Assembly: GCA_018884025.1 (NCBI GenBank)
Contig: JAHLFB010000249.1
Coordinates: 1-52,523 of the forward strand
Reading direction: 5' to 3'
Origin: Candidatus Phocaeicola faecipullorum
Lineage (GTDB): Bacteria > Bacteroidota > Bacteroidia > Bacteroidales > Bacteroidaceae
Length of the DNA stretch: 52,523 bases
Each line of letters begins with the position of its first letter. Within the stretch, counting starts at the first letter, position 1. This document shows, one piece after another, positions 17,681-26,766 of the stretch. The notes beneath the pieces are model-generated. The model was given only the letters and a program-made list of their open reading frames with translations, had not been told where the DNA came from and searched no databases. A program made the translations under genes and the position numbers.

Positions 17681-17764
17681 ATAAATCAAACTTATATCTT
17701 TATAAATACAACTTATATTTATATAAATACAATCTTTGTTTTTATAAATACAAGTTATATTTAT
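17681..17764. repeat. Four 21-bp direct tandem repeats
   Basis: Four units start at 17681, 17702, 17723 and 17744, each beginning ATAAATACAA or ATAAATCAAA and being about 90% A+T. They lie in the 463-bp gap between divergent hsdM and the Bro-N gene. They could be binding iterons or a bent, easily melted segment. The rest of that gap (17439-17901) holds the two promoters, the TTGCA triplet and nothing else that I can support. Confidence 0.85.
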
Positions 17765-17852
17765 AGATTTTCCGGGCATGAAAACAGTTTTATATCAGCA
17801 TGAAATCTTATTTTGACGGGTAAAAAGTTTTTTATCTTATTCTATAAAACAT

Positions 17853-17860
17853 TATATTTG
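17853..17860 (+). promoter_or_regulatory. -7 promoter element for the Bro-N gene
   Basis: TATATTTG matches TAnnTTTG. The predicted leader starts with 17865-17886, whose two 11-mers (ATTCAGGCGGT, GTCCAAGTAAC) match 18 of 22 bases of 31356-31377 in the array behind the TonB gene. Confidence 0.55.
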
Positions 17861-17901
17861 CATAATTCAGGCGGTGTCCAAGTAACAAATAATAAAATTT
17901 T

Positions 17902-18753
17902 ATGACTCAGCACAATGCAATAAAACTTTTTGAATCAAAGAAAATACGTACTGTTTGGGATGATAAGGAAGAAAAATGGTATTTCTCGATAGTAGATGTA
18001 GTGGCAGTTTTGACTGATAGTCCTAATCCGCGTAAATATTGGAGTGTTTTGAAAACACGTCTAAAAAAAGAAGGAAGTGAGTTGGCTACAAATTGTAGTC
18101 AACTGAAAATGAAATCGGCTGACGGAAAAATGTATTTGACAGATGTTGCTGATACAAAACAACTTCTACGCCTTATACAGTCTATACCATCGCCAAAAGC
18201 AGAACCTTTCAAACAATGGATGGCACAAGTGGCCACAGAACGTTTAGAGCAGATGCAAGATCCGGAACTTTCTATTAATCAGGCATTAATGGATTACAAA
18301 CGTATGGGGTATTCGGATAATTGGATTAATCAACGTCTTAAATCTATAGAAATTCGAAAAGATCTTACAGATGAGTGGAAACGCCATGGGTTGCAAGAAG
18401 GAATACAGTTTGCGACGTTGACTGATATTATTTATCAGACCTGGAGCGATATGACAGCCAAGGAGTACAAACGATTTAAGGGGTTAAAAAAAGAAAACTT
18501 AAGAGATAATATGACAAACAAGGAGTTGGTACTTAATATGCTGGCTGAGCTTTCTACGAAAGAAATTTCGGAAAGTAAAAATCCGGAAACCTTTCAGGAA
18601 CATAAGGATATAGCAGCTGCTGGAGGTGAGATTGCGCGAAATGCCCGTATGGAATTGGAAGCTAAAACAGGTAAACCTGTTATCAGTCCACTTAATGCCA
18701 AGACAGGTATATCTACTAATTCATTGTTGGAAAATGGAGAAGATGAAAAGTAA
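17902..18753 (+). CDS. Bro-N domain protein (DinD-like)
   Basis: 283 residues. The N-terminal Bro-N domain (about 5-115) is recognisable from KIRTVWDDKEEKWYFSIVDVVAVLTDS through MKSADGKMYLTDVADTKQLLRLIQSIPSPKAEPFKQWMA. The rest is helical with the DinD-type segment GGEIARNARMELEAKTGKPVIS near the C-terminus. Bro-N proteins include phage antirepressors and DinD, which inhibits RecA filaments. The gene diverges from the restriction operon and may belong to the same defence island, as regulator or as a phage remnant. Function is inferred from the family only. Confidence 0.85.
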   Translation: MTQHNAIKLFESKKIRTVWDDKEEKWYFSIVDVVAVLTDSPNPRKYWSVLKTRLKKEGSELATNCSQLKMKSADGKMYLTDVADTKQLLRLIQSIPSPKAEPFKQWMAQVATERLEQMQDPELSINQALMDYKRMGYSDNWINQRLKSIEIRKDLTDEWKRHGLQEGIQFATLTDIIYQTWSDMTAKEYKRFKGLKKENLRDNMTNKELVLNMLAELSTKEISESKNPETFQEHKDIAAAGGEIARNARMELEAKTGKPVISPLNAKTGISTNSLLENGEDEK

Positions 18754-18804
18754 CAGAAAAAACGGTTTTGGGTTTGAACGATTTTTTTAATGGTGTATTT
18801 TATT

Positions 18805-18812
18805 TACCTTTG
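18805..18812 (+). promoter_or_regulatory. -7 promoter element for the 18853 gene
   Basis: TACCTTTG matches TAnnTTTG, followed by a leader of about 33 nt. Confidence 0.55.
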
Positions 18813-18852
18813 CATACAGAATTAAGTATTAACATCTAAACTATCTCTTAAT

Positions 18853-19677
18853 ATGAAATATATTTCTCCCGGTTCATGGTTCTCGCTGGAATATCCGGCA
18901 GGATGGCATGAGTTTGAAGATACAGAAGACAGCTTCCTGTTTTATAATCCTGAAAAGTGGAACGGTAATTTTAGAATCTCGGCTTTCAAAGGGCAGGACA
19001 ATAAATACGCTGATGAGTGTATGGAATATGAACTGAAAAACAACCGTACATCAAGACAGGTAAAAGTTGGAGAGTGGTCATGTGTATATTCTACAGAGAA
19101 TTTCCAGGAAAACGGTAACTGGTACACTTCGCATTTGTGGATTACGGGAAAAGGTGATATTTCCGTGGAATGTTCGTTCACAGTGGCAAAGGGTGAGAGT
19201 CCAAAGCCAGCCGAGAATATTATATCTTCTTTGAAAGTAAGATGTGAGGGTGAAAAGCCATGGAAGGAGATTATTCCTGTACGTGTGCTTGAAATCAATG
19301 CCATAAACGAGAGTTTCGACTGGGCTGTGATGACGATAAAGAAACAGCTAACCAAAGACTTTACTTCATGTGAGGCTGATATCGCCAACATACAGAAAGT
19401 GATGGATAGCGGTAAGTTCAACAACAGCCAGCGTCAGGCATGGGAATCTTTTGGAGTTGCCTTCGGTACTATTCTGGTAAATGAAATGGACGGAATGGAA
19501 TGGGTGACTGTGATTGACGGACAGAAAGAATTGCCGGCATTGAAATTTGCAGATACTGAGGTCGTGATATATCCGCAGCAACTTATCTGGAATAAGGTTA
19601 AGAACGGAAAGTCTTGTAGTCTGAAAGCTGAGTTCGACAAGATTAAGGCTGAGGTGGAACAGGCGATAAATAATTAA
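18853..19677 (+). CDS. DUF3805/DUF3806-like protein
   Basis: 274 residues, without signal peptide or membrane segment, so probably cytoplasmic. The N-terminal half (1-135) starts SPGSWFSLEYPAGWHEFED and is a beta-rich domain of the kind annotated DUF3805. The C-terminal half (about 165-270) with DWAVMTIKKQL and FGVAFGTILVNEMDGMEWV resembles DUF3806. Neither has a known activity. It has its own promoter and is followed by a hairpin at 19701-19740. The fold resembles that of small immunity/SUKH-like companions, but no toxin is near. Confidence 0.75.
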   Translation: MKYISPGSWFSLEYPAGWHEFEDTEDSFLFYNPEKWNGNFRISAFKGQDNKYADECMEYELKNNRTSRQVKVGEWSCVYSTENFQENGNWYTSHLWITGKGDISVECSFTVAKGESPKPAENIISSLKVRCEGEKPWKEIIPVRVLEINAINESFDWAVMTIKKQLTKDFTSCEADIANIQKVMDSGKFNNSQRQAWESFGVAFGTILVNEMDGMEWVTVIDGQKELPALKFADTEVVIYPQQLIWNKVKNGKSCSLKAEFDKIKAEVEQAINN

Positions 19678-19700
19678 AATATTACAAGGTATCAGTTACG

Positions 19701-19740
19701 AGTTGACAAGGTTGCAGTCAGGATGAAAACCTTGTCAACT
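19701..19740 (+). terminator. Hairpin after the 18853 gene
   Basis: AGTTGACAAGGTT (19701-19713) and AACCTTGTCAACT (19728-19740) pair over 13 bp. A further CCTTGTCAAC at 19746-19755 repeats the right arm and could pair instead, so two alternative stems are possible ahead of the ABC-F gene. Confidence 0.6.
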
Positions 19741-19778
19741 TGTATCCTTGTCAACTATAAATAAAAAATCAAACTTCA

Positions 19779-21644
19779 ATGACTCCATATTTACAGGTAG
19801 AAAATCTTACCAAATCGTTTGGTGATTTAGTGTTATTCAATTCTATTTCTTTCGGTATTGCCGAGGGGCAGCGTATAGGTCTTATTGCAAAGAACGGCTC
19901 AGGAAAAACTACCTTGCTTAACATTCTGGCAGGCAAGGAAGGCTATGATGAGGGAAATATTACTTTCAGACGCGACTTGCGGGTAGGGTATCTTGAACAA
20001 AGTCCTAAATATCCTGACGATATAACGGTGTTGGAGGCATGTTTCTATCATGGCACTCCTGTGGTGCAACTCATAAAGGAATATGAGAAATGTATGGAGA
20101 CTGAAGGAAATCCCGGACTTGAAGATTTGCTGCCACGTATGGAACACGAGAAGGCATGGGATTATGAGAGAAAGGCAAAGCAGATTTTGTCACAACTTAA
20201 AATAAGGGATTTCAATCAGAAAATAAAATACTTGTCAGGCGGACAGCTGAAGCGTGTGGCGCTGGCAAACGTGCTTATTACAGAGCCTGACCTGATTATT
20301 CTTGACGAGCCTACCAATCATCTGGATCTTGACATGACCGAATGGCTTGAGGAATATCTGAAGCGTGGAAACCTTAGTCTGCTGATGGTGACACATGACC
20401 GTTATTTCCTTGACCGTGTATGTTCCGAAATTATAGAGATAGACAACAAGCAGACATATTCATACAGCGGAAATTATAGTTATTATCTTGAGAAAAGACA
20501 AGAGAGGATAGATGCGGCCAATGCGGAGATAGCAAGGGCTAATAATCTTTACCGTACAGAACTGGAGTGGATGCGCCGTATGCCTCAGGCGCGCGGACAT
20601 AAGGCCAGATACAGGGAAGAGGCTTTCTATGAACTGGAGAAAGTGGCAAAGAGGCGCATGAGCGATTCAAACGTTAAACTGGACGTGAAAGCCTCTTATA
20701 TAGGCTCAAAGATTTTTGAGGCTGCCCATCTGTACAAGAGTTTTGGCGACTTGAAGATTCTTGATGACTTTTCATACATATTCGCACGATATGAAAAAAT
20801 GGGTATCGTGGGAAACAACGGTACCGGCAAGTCAACTTTCATAAAGATTCTCATGGGATTGCAGAAGCCGGACAGCGGACGTCTTGACATAGGCGAGACA
20901 GTGCGTTTCGGGTATTACTCGCAAGAGGGGTTGCAGTTCGACGAGCAGATGAAGGTGATAGATGTCATAACAGATATTGCCGAGGTGATAGAATTGGGTA
21001 ACGGCAAAAGACTGACGGCATCGCAGTTTCTTCAGCATTTTCTGTTTACTCCTGAGACACAGCATAGCTATGTGTATAAATTGAGTGGTGGAGAAAAACG
21101 TCGTCTGTATCTCTGTACTGTATTGATGTGTAATCCTAACTTTCTTGTTCTTGACGAGCTGACAAACGACCTTGATATTGTCACTTTACAGGTGTTGGAG
21201 GAATACCTGCAGAACTTCAAGGGATGCGTTATCGTAGTGAGCCATGACCGTTATTTTATGGATAAGGTGGTTGACCATATTCTGGTATTCAACGGGCAGG
21301 GAGATATCCGTGACTTTCCTGGCAATTATTCTGATTATCGCGAATGGAAACTGGCAAAGCAGGACCGCGAAAAAGAAGCGGCAAAACCTAAGGAGGAAAA
21401 AACACAGAAAGTGCGTCTGAACGACAAACGCCGTATGACGTTTAAAGAGCGAAAGGAGTTTGAGCAGCTTGAAAAGGAAATAGCCGAGCTTGAAGCAGAG
21501 AAGAAGTCAATAGAAGATGCCCTTTGCAGCGGAACATTGAGTGTGGAGGAACTTACAGAGAAATCGAAACGTCTGCCGGTTCTTACTGACGAGATAGACG
21601 AGAAGACCATGCGCTGGATGGAACTCAGCGAAATAGAAGGATAG
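19779..21644 (+). CDS. ABC-F family ATP-binding protein (Uup-like)
   Basis: 621 residues with two ABC ATPase domains and no membrane segments, so a soluble, ribosome-acting ABC-F protein. Domain 1: Walker A AKNGSGKTTLLN, signature LSGGQLKRVALA, Walker B LIILDEPTNHLDL. Domain 2: Walker A GNNGTGKSTFIK, signature LSGGEKRRLYLC, Walker B FLVLDELTNDLDI. The inter-domain linker (about 240-310) is helical and basic. The C-terminal extension (about 525-620) is a charged coiled coil like that of Uup, which binds branched DNA or the ribosome. Resistance-type ABC-F proteins usually have a longer linker, so a housekeeping role is more likely. Confidence 0.93.
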   Translation: MTPYLQVENLTKSFGDLVLFNSISFGIAEGQRIGLIAKNGSGKTTLLNILAGKEGYDEGNITFRRDLRVGYLEQSPKYPDDITVLEACFYHGTPVVQLIKEYEKCMETEGNPGLEDLLPRMEHEKAWDYERKAKQILSQLKIRDFNQKIKYLSGGQLKRVALANVLITEPDLIILDEPTNHLDLDMTEWLEEYLKRGNLSLLMVTHDRYFLDRVCSEIIEIDNKQTYSYSGNYSYYLEKRQERIDAANAEIARANNLYRTELEWMRRMPQARGHKARYREEAFYELEKVAKRRMSDSNVKLDVKASYIGSKIFEAAHLYKSFGDLKILDDFSYIFARYEKMGIVGNNGTGKSTFIKILMGLQKPDSGRLDIGETVRFGYYSQEGLQFDEQMKVIDVITDIAEVIELGNGKRLTASQFLQHFLFTPETQHSYVYKLSGGEKRRLYLCTVLMCNPNFLVLDELTNDLDIVTLQVLEEYLQNFKGCVIVVSHDRYFMDKVVDHILVFNGQGDIRDFPGNYSDYREWKLAKQDREKEAAKPKEEKTQKVRLNDKRRMTFKERKEFEQLEKEIAELEAEKKSIEDALCSGTLSVEELTEKSKRLPVLTDEIDEKTMRWMELSEIEG

Positions 21645-21647
21645 GAT

Positions 21648-22187
21648 ATGGATTTCCGTAAGAGACTCCTTCAACGTTTGAGTCAGGACGACATACACGA
21701 GATATGTTTTCTTACTCAAGGAACGGACAATGACAGTCTGAAAGAAGAACTATATGCCCTGATATCTGATGAGTATGTCAGGGTTTCATATAATGCATTG
21801 TGGGTATTTGCGCATTTTGACTTGTCGAACAATGAATGGCTTTATATAAAACATGACGAACTTATAGACAAAGTTATTTCTGAAAAGCATGATGGAAAGA
21901 AACGTTTGTTGCTCACCCTTTTGTTGAGGCAGCCGTTTGAATGTGATACATTGCGCACCGATTTTATCGATTTCTGTTTTGAGACTATACAGTCGTCTCA
22001 TGAGTCGCATGCCAACCGTGCCTTGTGTATGAAGCTGGCATACGAACAGTGCAGATTCTTTCCGGAACTTCTGTCGGAGTTGAGCAATTGTCTTGAAATA
22101 ATATCTACCGAGCCTTTATCTTCAGGAGTGAAGACAGCAAGGCGCAATGTGATGAAAAAAATACAGGGAAAAATACATTATAAGTAA
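21648..22187 (+). CDS. HEAT-like helical protein of unknown function
   Basis: 179 residues, starting 3 bp after the ABC-F stop and therefore probably co-transcribed and coupled. The sequence is almost wholly helical with a repeating pattern (EELYALISDEYVRVSYNALWVFAHF, HDGKKRLLLTLLLRQPF, ANRALCMKLAYEQCRFFPELLSEL) like short HEAT/ARM repeats. No signal peptide and no catalytic motif. The close link to the ABC-F gene suggests a partner or accessory role, but nothing more specific can be said. Confidence 0.7.
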   Translation: MDFRKRLLQRLSQDDIHEICFLTQGTDNDSLKEELYALISDEYVRVSYNALWVFAHFDLSNNEWLYIKHDELIDKVISEKHDGKKRLLLTLLLRQPFECDTLRTDFIDFCFETIQSSHESHANRALCMKLAYEQCRFFPELLSELSNCLEIISTEPLSSGVKTARRNVMKKIQGKIHYK

Positions 22188-22269
22188 TTATATCATTGCT
22201 TGTCAGTTATAATTATTGATGTATATTTTTGTATAATCGTAAAATAAAATTAATTTAAGTTGATTGAAA

Positions 22270-22301
22270 TTTGTGTTTTATTTTTATCTTTTTTATTTTT
22301 G
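22270..22301 (+). promoter_or_regulatory. Well-formed -33/-7 promoter
   Basis: TTTG at 22270-22273 and TATTTTTG at 22294-22301 are separated by 20 bp, the best-spaced Bacteroidota promoter in the window. Transcription would start near 22308, giving a leader of about 137 nt before the lipoprotein gene. Confidence 0.65.
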
Positions 22302-22323
22302 TAAAGTAATAATTTTTAGATGA

Positions 22324-22400
22324 GCGTGCAAAGACATGTACTTGTCTTTATGCTTAATTAGTTCAAGTACAAGCCCCTTGTCTTTGTCAATATTAATTCT
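22324..22400 (+). promoter_or_regulatory. Leader with alternative hairpins
   Basis: AAAGACA pairs with TGTCTTT across a 6-nt loop just after 22330. The overlapping GTACTTG pairs instead with CAAGTAC about 30 nt later, and TTGTCTTT recurs near 22380 after ACAAG. These pairings exclude one another, as in attenuators or small riboswitch-like leaders. No known riboswitch consensus is recognised. Confidence 0.35.
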
Positions 22401-22444
22401 ACAGCCAAATCTATGTGGCTATAGGCTGAATAAATTTATCAAAA

Positions 22445-23398
22445 ATGAAAAAACAGTATTTATGGGGCTTTTTCGTTATGATGTTAGGCTTTTTTGTTGG
22501 TTTGACATCATGTGAAAGTAGTGATCCTTCATTGGAGGCAGAAGATGGATTGGTGAGTGAAACTGTACCTACACAAAAAGGATGGTCAGGCTCTACTGAA
22601 AATGGAATTTGTACTTATGCACCTGAAGTAGGTGATGACGCTTCAGGATATTATGCATTTTCTTTTAAAGATGGAGTTTGTAGCGATGCCGTTTATAACA
22701 TGTTGTTTGATTCAGAAGTTGAAGCTAAAATCTTTGTTGAAACGGTAAATAAAGGCAATCTTGGTATTGACGAAGACGAAGAAGAAGATGTTCCAGATTA
22801 TTCTTAAATAGCCAAATCGCCTGCTTTTGAATTGTCGGTTCGCCAGTTGGCACTGATGAAAAAGATTATTCTTGAAAATCAGGCGGCTACACGTGGTGAC
22901 TTTACAGGTATCACTTGTTCACGCGACGGTAAGGTGGTATTCATAAAAATTGACTGTTTAAAGAATAAAGACGGTGAGATAGTAAAGCAGGTTGTAGAGG
23001 CATGGGATACTGGACTTAATATTAATAATCTTCCAGAAAGCCCTATATTCGGTAAATATGATAAAGCTGCTGGTAAATATACTATGAATAATGTTTTGGG
23101 TATAGAAGGCAGTGTTTATGAAATCAACGTAGCTTTTGAAAATGACATTCTCACATCACTTTCTACTTCTGTTACAATGCCTACTGAAAGTTGGGCACGT
23201 TCTTTGAAGGAATCGTTGAGTGAAGAAATCAGCAGTTTTAATGAAATCTACGGTCAGAACGCCGAGATAAGTTGTGTGGGAAATAAGATAACTGTAAACG
23301 CTGATGTCAGTGAGGAAGTTTCAAGGGAATATGTAGAAAAATATATCATAGCAATAGATATTTTGATGAACAGACCATTTTTGGCTGATATATTCTGA
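22445..23398 (+). pseudogene. Lipoprotein gene interrupted by an in-frame TAA
   Basis: The first part, 22445-22807 (120 residues), has a signal peptide with lipobox LTSC (Cys23) and a short secreted domain ending in an acidic run. The stop TAA is at 22805-22807. The same frame then stays open from 22808 to the stop at 23398 (about 196 residues), with no ATG until 22856, no promoter and no signal peptide. Together they would make one lipoprotein of about 317 residues. The likeliest reading is a nonsense mutation in one gene; alternatives are a sequencing error or reinitiation. The family is not recognised. Codon use looks the same on both sides. Confidence 0.6.
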
Positions 23399-23419
23399 CA
23401 TTGTATTATAAATAAAAAC

Positions 23420-23465
23420 AACGGTAAATAGGTATTTTTGATTAATGCTTATTTACCGTTTTTTT
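23420..23465. terminator. Two-way terminator between convergent genes
   Basis: AACGGTAAATA (23420-23430) pairs with TATTTACCGTT (23450-23460), followed by five T and preceded by an A-rich run on the other strand, so it can serve both the lipoprotein gene and engB. Confidence 0.8.
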
Positions 23466-23475
23466 ATGCAATGAA

Positions 23476-24081
23476 TTATTCTTCCTTTAACGACTTGTTT
23501 ATACTGTCTATATAATCAAGTATCTCCTGTCTGCCTGTACCGTTTTCGGATGAAGAAACGAAATGAGGAGGCAATTCCTCCCATTGTTCTTTAAGTTTGT
23601 TCAGGTAGTTGTTTACGTTCTGTCTTGTTTTTCCTACAGTCTGTTTGTCAGCTTTTGTAAAGATGATTGCGAACGGAACTCCGTTCTCGCCGAGCCATTC
23701 TATAAACTCTAGGTCTATTTTCTGCGGCTCGTGACGGCTGTCTATTAGTACAAAAAGGCAGGTAAGCTGCTCGCGTTCAAGAACGTAATATTCTATGAGG
23801 TTCTTGATTTTATCCATCATCTTCTTTCCTCTGAGCGCAAATCCATATCCCGGTAGATCGACAAGATACCATTCCTTGTTAATCAGAAAATGATTGATTA
23901 GCAAAGTCTTACCCGGAGTGGATGATGTCATGGCAAGCTTGGGCTTCTTTGTCAGCATATTGATGAGGCTGGATTTCCCTACATTGGAACGGCCAATAAA
24001 AGCATATTCCGGTATATCCGATTTTGGACACATATCAGCTCTTGAGCTGCTTATTGTGAATTCTGCACTTTTTATTTCCAT
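23476..24081 (-). CDS. engB: Ribosome biogenesis GTPase EngB/YsxC
   Basis: 201 residues, the normal size. G motifs are all present: G1 GRSNVGKSS, the Thr-containing switch I ([12 protein letters not shown]), G3 DLPGYGFA, G4 TKAD and a G5-like SSENGTG. EngB acts late in 50S subunit assembly and is usually essential. ATG 24081 gives the standard N-terminus ahead of AEFTISS. The gene lies 46 bp after the symporter gene on the same strand, with a heptamer-repeat tract between them. Confidence 0.96.
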   Translation of the reverse strand: MEIKSAEFTISSSRADMCPKSDIPEYAFIGRSNVGKSSLINMLTKKPKLAMTSSTPGKTLLINHFLINKEWYLVDLPGYGFALRGKKMMDKIKNLIEYYVLEREQLTCLFVLIDSRHEPQKIDLEFIEWLGENGVPFAIIFTKADKQTVGKTRQNVNNYLNKLKEQWEELPPHFVSSSENGTGRQEILDYIDSINKSLKEE

Positions 24082-24091
24082 ATATGTATAT

Positions 24092-24127
24092 GAGTTTTTT
24101 AGTTTTTAAGTTCTTAGGTTCTTGAGT
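24092..24127. repeat. Heptamer-like AGTTTTT/AGTTCTT tract
   Basis: A short run of 7-bp units related to TTAGTTT between the symporter gene and engB. Similar tracts lie at 40920-41012, 41917-42065 and 43421-43448, always between leftward genes. Confidence 0.55.
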
Positions 24128-25582
24128 TTAATAGACTCTATTTTTTATACTTAACAATGCAAGTCCGAGGAAAGTAAGAAAGCCATTGAACATAAGCATC
24201 TCGTAACCGAACTTATACCCTGTGGCATTGAAAGTAAGTGTATCTATTATATAGCAAATCACAGGCGATGCAATGGCAACGTATGGAACTAATCTGTCGC
24301 GAGGCTTTAACTTGGTGAAAAGGCCGAAACAGAACAGACCTAGCAAAGGGCCATATGTGTATGATGCAAGCGTATATATAGTGTCTATCACGCTTTGGCT
24401 GTCTATAGCTTCGAACACTAGAATACATGCCACGAATACTGTGCTTATACCAAGATGAGTGATTTTTCTTACTCTTACAGCTTTCTTTTCGCTATATCTG
24501 TCAGTATTCAGGATATCTATGCAGAAACTTGTAGTAAGGGCGGCTAGAGCGGAATCGGCGCTTGAGAATGCTGCCGCTATAATTCCAATGGTGAAGAACA
24601 CCAATACGGCATATCCCAGATGACCGCCTGCCGCAAACATGGGAAGAAGGTCGTCCCCCTTAGCGGGGATGGTTATGTTCATCTGTGTGGCTGCTACCAT
24701 CAACAGGATGCCTAGTGAGAGGAATAACAGATTGACTGGAACAAACGAAATGCCATAGCAGTACATGTTTTTTTGTGCTTCTTTCAGATTACGGCAGGAG
24801 AGGTTCTTCTGCATCATGTCCTGGTCAAGCCCCGTCATTACGATGGTTATGAATATTCCGCTGAAGAACTGTTTGAAGAAGTTCTGTTTAGACTGCCAGT
24901 CGTCGAAAACGAATATACGGCTTTCGCTGCTGTTCTTTATGGTGTCTATCACTCCTCCAATGTTCAGATTTAATTTTTCCGCCACATTATACAATATCAG
25001 TCCCAGGGCAAGCAGAAGGCATAGCGTCTGAAGGCTGTCTGTCCATACTATTGTACGTATGCCGCTTTTATGTGTGTATAGCCATATCAGTGTTACTGTA
25101 CCAATGGCTGTAACGGCAAACGGTATGTTATAGGCATCGAATACGTAGTGCTGGAGGATTATACAAACAAGATATAGCCTTGCCGCAGCTCCCAACATTT
25201 TGGATATTAAGAAAAATGAAGCTCCTGTCTTATACGAATATCTTCCTATCCTTTGTCTCAGATAAGTATATATGGATGTAAGATTCAGTTTATAGTATAG
25301 AGGAAGAAGTACATGGGCTATAATGATATATCCTACGAAGAAGCCCATGCAGGTCTGCATATAGGTCATGTCAATATTTTTCACCATTCCGGGGACAGAT
25401 ACAAACGTAACGCCGGAGAGTGACGCGCCTATCATACCGAAAGATACAATATACCATGGTGACTGTCTGTTTCCGCGGAAAAAGGCATCATTGTCCGAAT
25501 GTCTTCTGGCTGTGACGCGTGATATTCCAAGAAGTATTCCGAAATATATTATTATGGTTATGAGGATAAATATTCCGTTCAT
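24128..25582 (-). CDS. Sodium:solute symporter (SSS family)
   Basis: 484 residues with about 13 hydrophobic segments. SSS landmarks include GMIGASLSGVTFVSVPGMV near residue 50 in the first LeuT-fold helices and FSSADSALAALTTSFCIDIL near residue 340, which contains the Ser pair of the sodium 2 site. Substrates of this family range from sugars and amino acids to sialic acid; the sequence does not show which. Its own -7 element lies at 25603-25610, divergent from recR. Confidence 0.92.
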   Translation of the reverse strand: MNGIFILITIIIYFGILLGISRVTARRHSDNDAFFRGNRQSPWYIVSFGMIGASLSGVTFVSVPGMVKNIDMTYMQTCMGFFVGYIIIAHVLLPLYYKLNLTSIYTYLRQRIGRYSYKTGASFFLISKMLGAAARLYLVCIILQHYVFDAYNIPFAVTAIGTVTLIWLYTHKSGIRTIVWTDSLQTLCLLLALGLILYNVAEKLNLNIGGVIDTIKNSSESRIFVFDDWQSKQNFFKQFFSGIFITIVMTGLDQDMMQKNLSCRNLKEAQKNMYCYGISFVPVNLLFLSLGILLMVAATQMNITIPAKGDDLLPMFAAGGHLGYAVLVFFTIGIIAAAFSSADSALAALTTSFCIDILNTDRYSEKKAVRVRKITHLGISTVFVACILVFEAIDSQSVIDTIYTLASYTYGPLLGLFCFGLFTKLKPRDRLVPYVAIASPVICYIIDTLTFNATGYKFGYEMLMFNGFLTFLGLALLSIKNRVY

Positions 25583-25602
25583 GTTATTAGCTGATTAAAG
25601 CG

Positions 25603-25610
25603 CAAAGATA
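25603..25610 (-). promoter_or_regulatory. -7 promoter element for the symporter
   Basis: On the minus strand this reads TATCTTTG, matching TAnnTTTG, about 20 bp before the start codon. Confidence 0.6.
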
Positions 25611-25623
25611 ATCAGATTTTTTG

Positions 25624-25631
25624 TATTTTTG
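25624..25631 (+). promoter_or_regulatory. -7 promoter element for recR
   Basis: TATTTTTG matches TAnnTTTG. It is divergent from the symporter promoter, the two elements being only 13 bp apart, so the two promoters probably compete. Confidence 0.6.
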
Positions 25632-25665
25632 CGGCTTGAAGTAAACTAACAAATTTAAAAACTCA

Positions 25666-26283
25666 ATGAATCAACAATATCCTTCGGTACTATTGGAGAA
25701 AGCCGTTGACGAGTTCTCCCGATTGCCTGGAATTGGCAGAAAAACAGCTATGCGTCTGGTTTTGCATCTGTTGCGTCAGGATACGCAGGCGGTGGAATCA
25801 TTCGGGAATGCGATAGTTACGCTAAAACATGAAGTGAAATATTGTAAGGTGTGTCATAATATTTCTGATACGGATGTGTGCCGTATATGTTCTACTCCTT
25901 CACGTGACTCGTCGATAGTGTGTGTGGTGGAAAATATAAGAGACGTGATGGCAGTGGAGAATACGCAGCAGTTTAACGGACTGTATCATGTGCTTGGAGG
26001 TGTGATATCTCCTATGGACGGAGTAGGGCCGGGCGACCTCCAGATTGACAGTCTGATAGACCGTGTGAAGGCAGGGGGCGTAAAGGAAGTGATTTTGGCT
26101 CTGAGCTCTACAATGGAAGGTGACAGTACAAATTTCTATATATTCCGTAAACTTAACGGACTTGACGTAAAAGTTTCTGTGATTTCCCGTGGAATATCAA
26201 TAGGAGATGAGTTGCAATATACTGATGAGGTAACCCTGGGACGTTCTATAGTGAACAGAATAGAGTTTACTGGAAAAATGTGA
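25666..26283 (+). CDS. recR: Recombination protein RecR
   Basis: 205 residues, the usual length. N-terminal helix-hairpin-helix [17 protein letters not shown]; four-Cys zinc finger [16 protein letters not shown] (about 57-72); Toprim domain starting [29 protein letters not shown]-terminal Walker-B-like [22 protein letters not shown]. RecR with RecO loads RecA at gaps and double-strand breaks. It heads a probable operon with the 26299 and 26763 genes. Confidence 0.97.
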   Translation: MNQQYPSVLLEKAVDEFSRLPGIGRKTAMRLVLHLLRQDTQAVESFGNAIVTLKHEVKYCKVCHNISDTDVCRICSTPSRDSSIVCVVENIRDVMAVENTQQFNGLYHVLGGVISPMDGVGPGDLQIDSLIDRVKAGGVKEVILALSSTMEGDSTNFYIFRKLNGLDVKVSVISRGISIGDELQYTDEVTLGRSIVNRIEFTGKM

Positions 26284-26298
26284 TTAAAACGTAATAGA

Positions 26299-26766
26299 AT
26301 GGAAAAGAAAATTGAAAATTTGCTGATGCTCCTAAAAATGGAGTTTGTTGTGGCAATATTGGTTATAATTGCGCTGATAACTGGCTATGAGTATGGTATC
26401 CTTGAAGAAGGGACATTAGTTGGCAATGCCAATGCAGAATATATAGCCCAGCTGACCGGTGTTCTGTTGGCCATTTGTCTTATTCCTATGTCATTGCGTA
26501 TTTTCAATCTTTCACTGACCCGATATATAAAGAATCTTGATATTGAGAATGCGTTAAAGAGTTACAGACGCTGGAGTGAGGTCAGGCTTATATTGCTTCT
26601 GGTGGTGATGGTATTCAATATTTCGCTTTATTATTGGACTATGGATACCACCGGCCTGCTGTGTGGCGGAATGGCCTTGCTTGCACTGATGTTCTGTGTG
26701 CCTGGAAGAAAACGCATGTTTAATGAACTGGATTTGCAGAGAAATGAAGGAGGAGAAACTGAATGA
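26299..26766 (+). CDS. Integral membrane protein of unknown function
   Basis: 155 residues with four hydrophobic segments (about 12-30, 50-70, 92-112, 115-133) and a charged cytoplasmic tail. No conserved catalytic residues are seen. It starts 15 bp after recR and overlaps the next gene by 4 bp, so the three are probably translated from one mRNA. This arrangement next to recR recurs in Bacteroides as I recall, but the function is unknown. Confidence 0.75.
   Translation: MEKKIENLLMLLKMEFVVAILVIIALITGYEYGILEEGTLVGNANAEYIAQLTGVLLAICLIPMSLRIFNLSLTRYIKNLDIENALKSYRRWSEVRLILLLVVMVFNISLYYWTMDTTGLLCGGMALLALMFCVPGRKRMFNELDLQRNEGGETE

Noticed and set aside
22805-22807. Recoded stop (selenocysteine or pyrrolysine)
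   Set aside because: The stop is TAA, which neither system uses, and no SECIS-like stem follows it.
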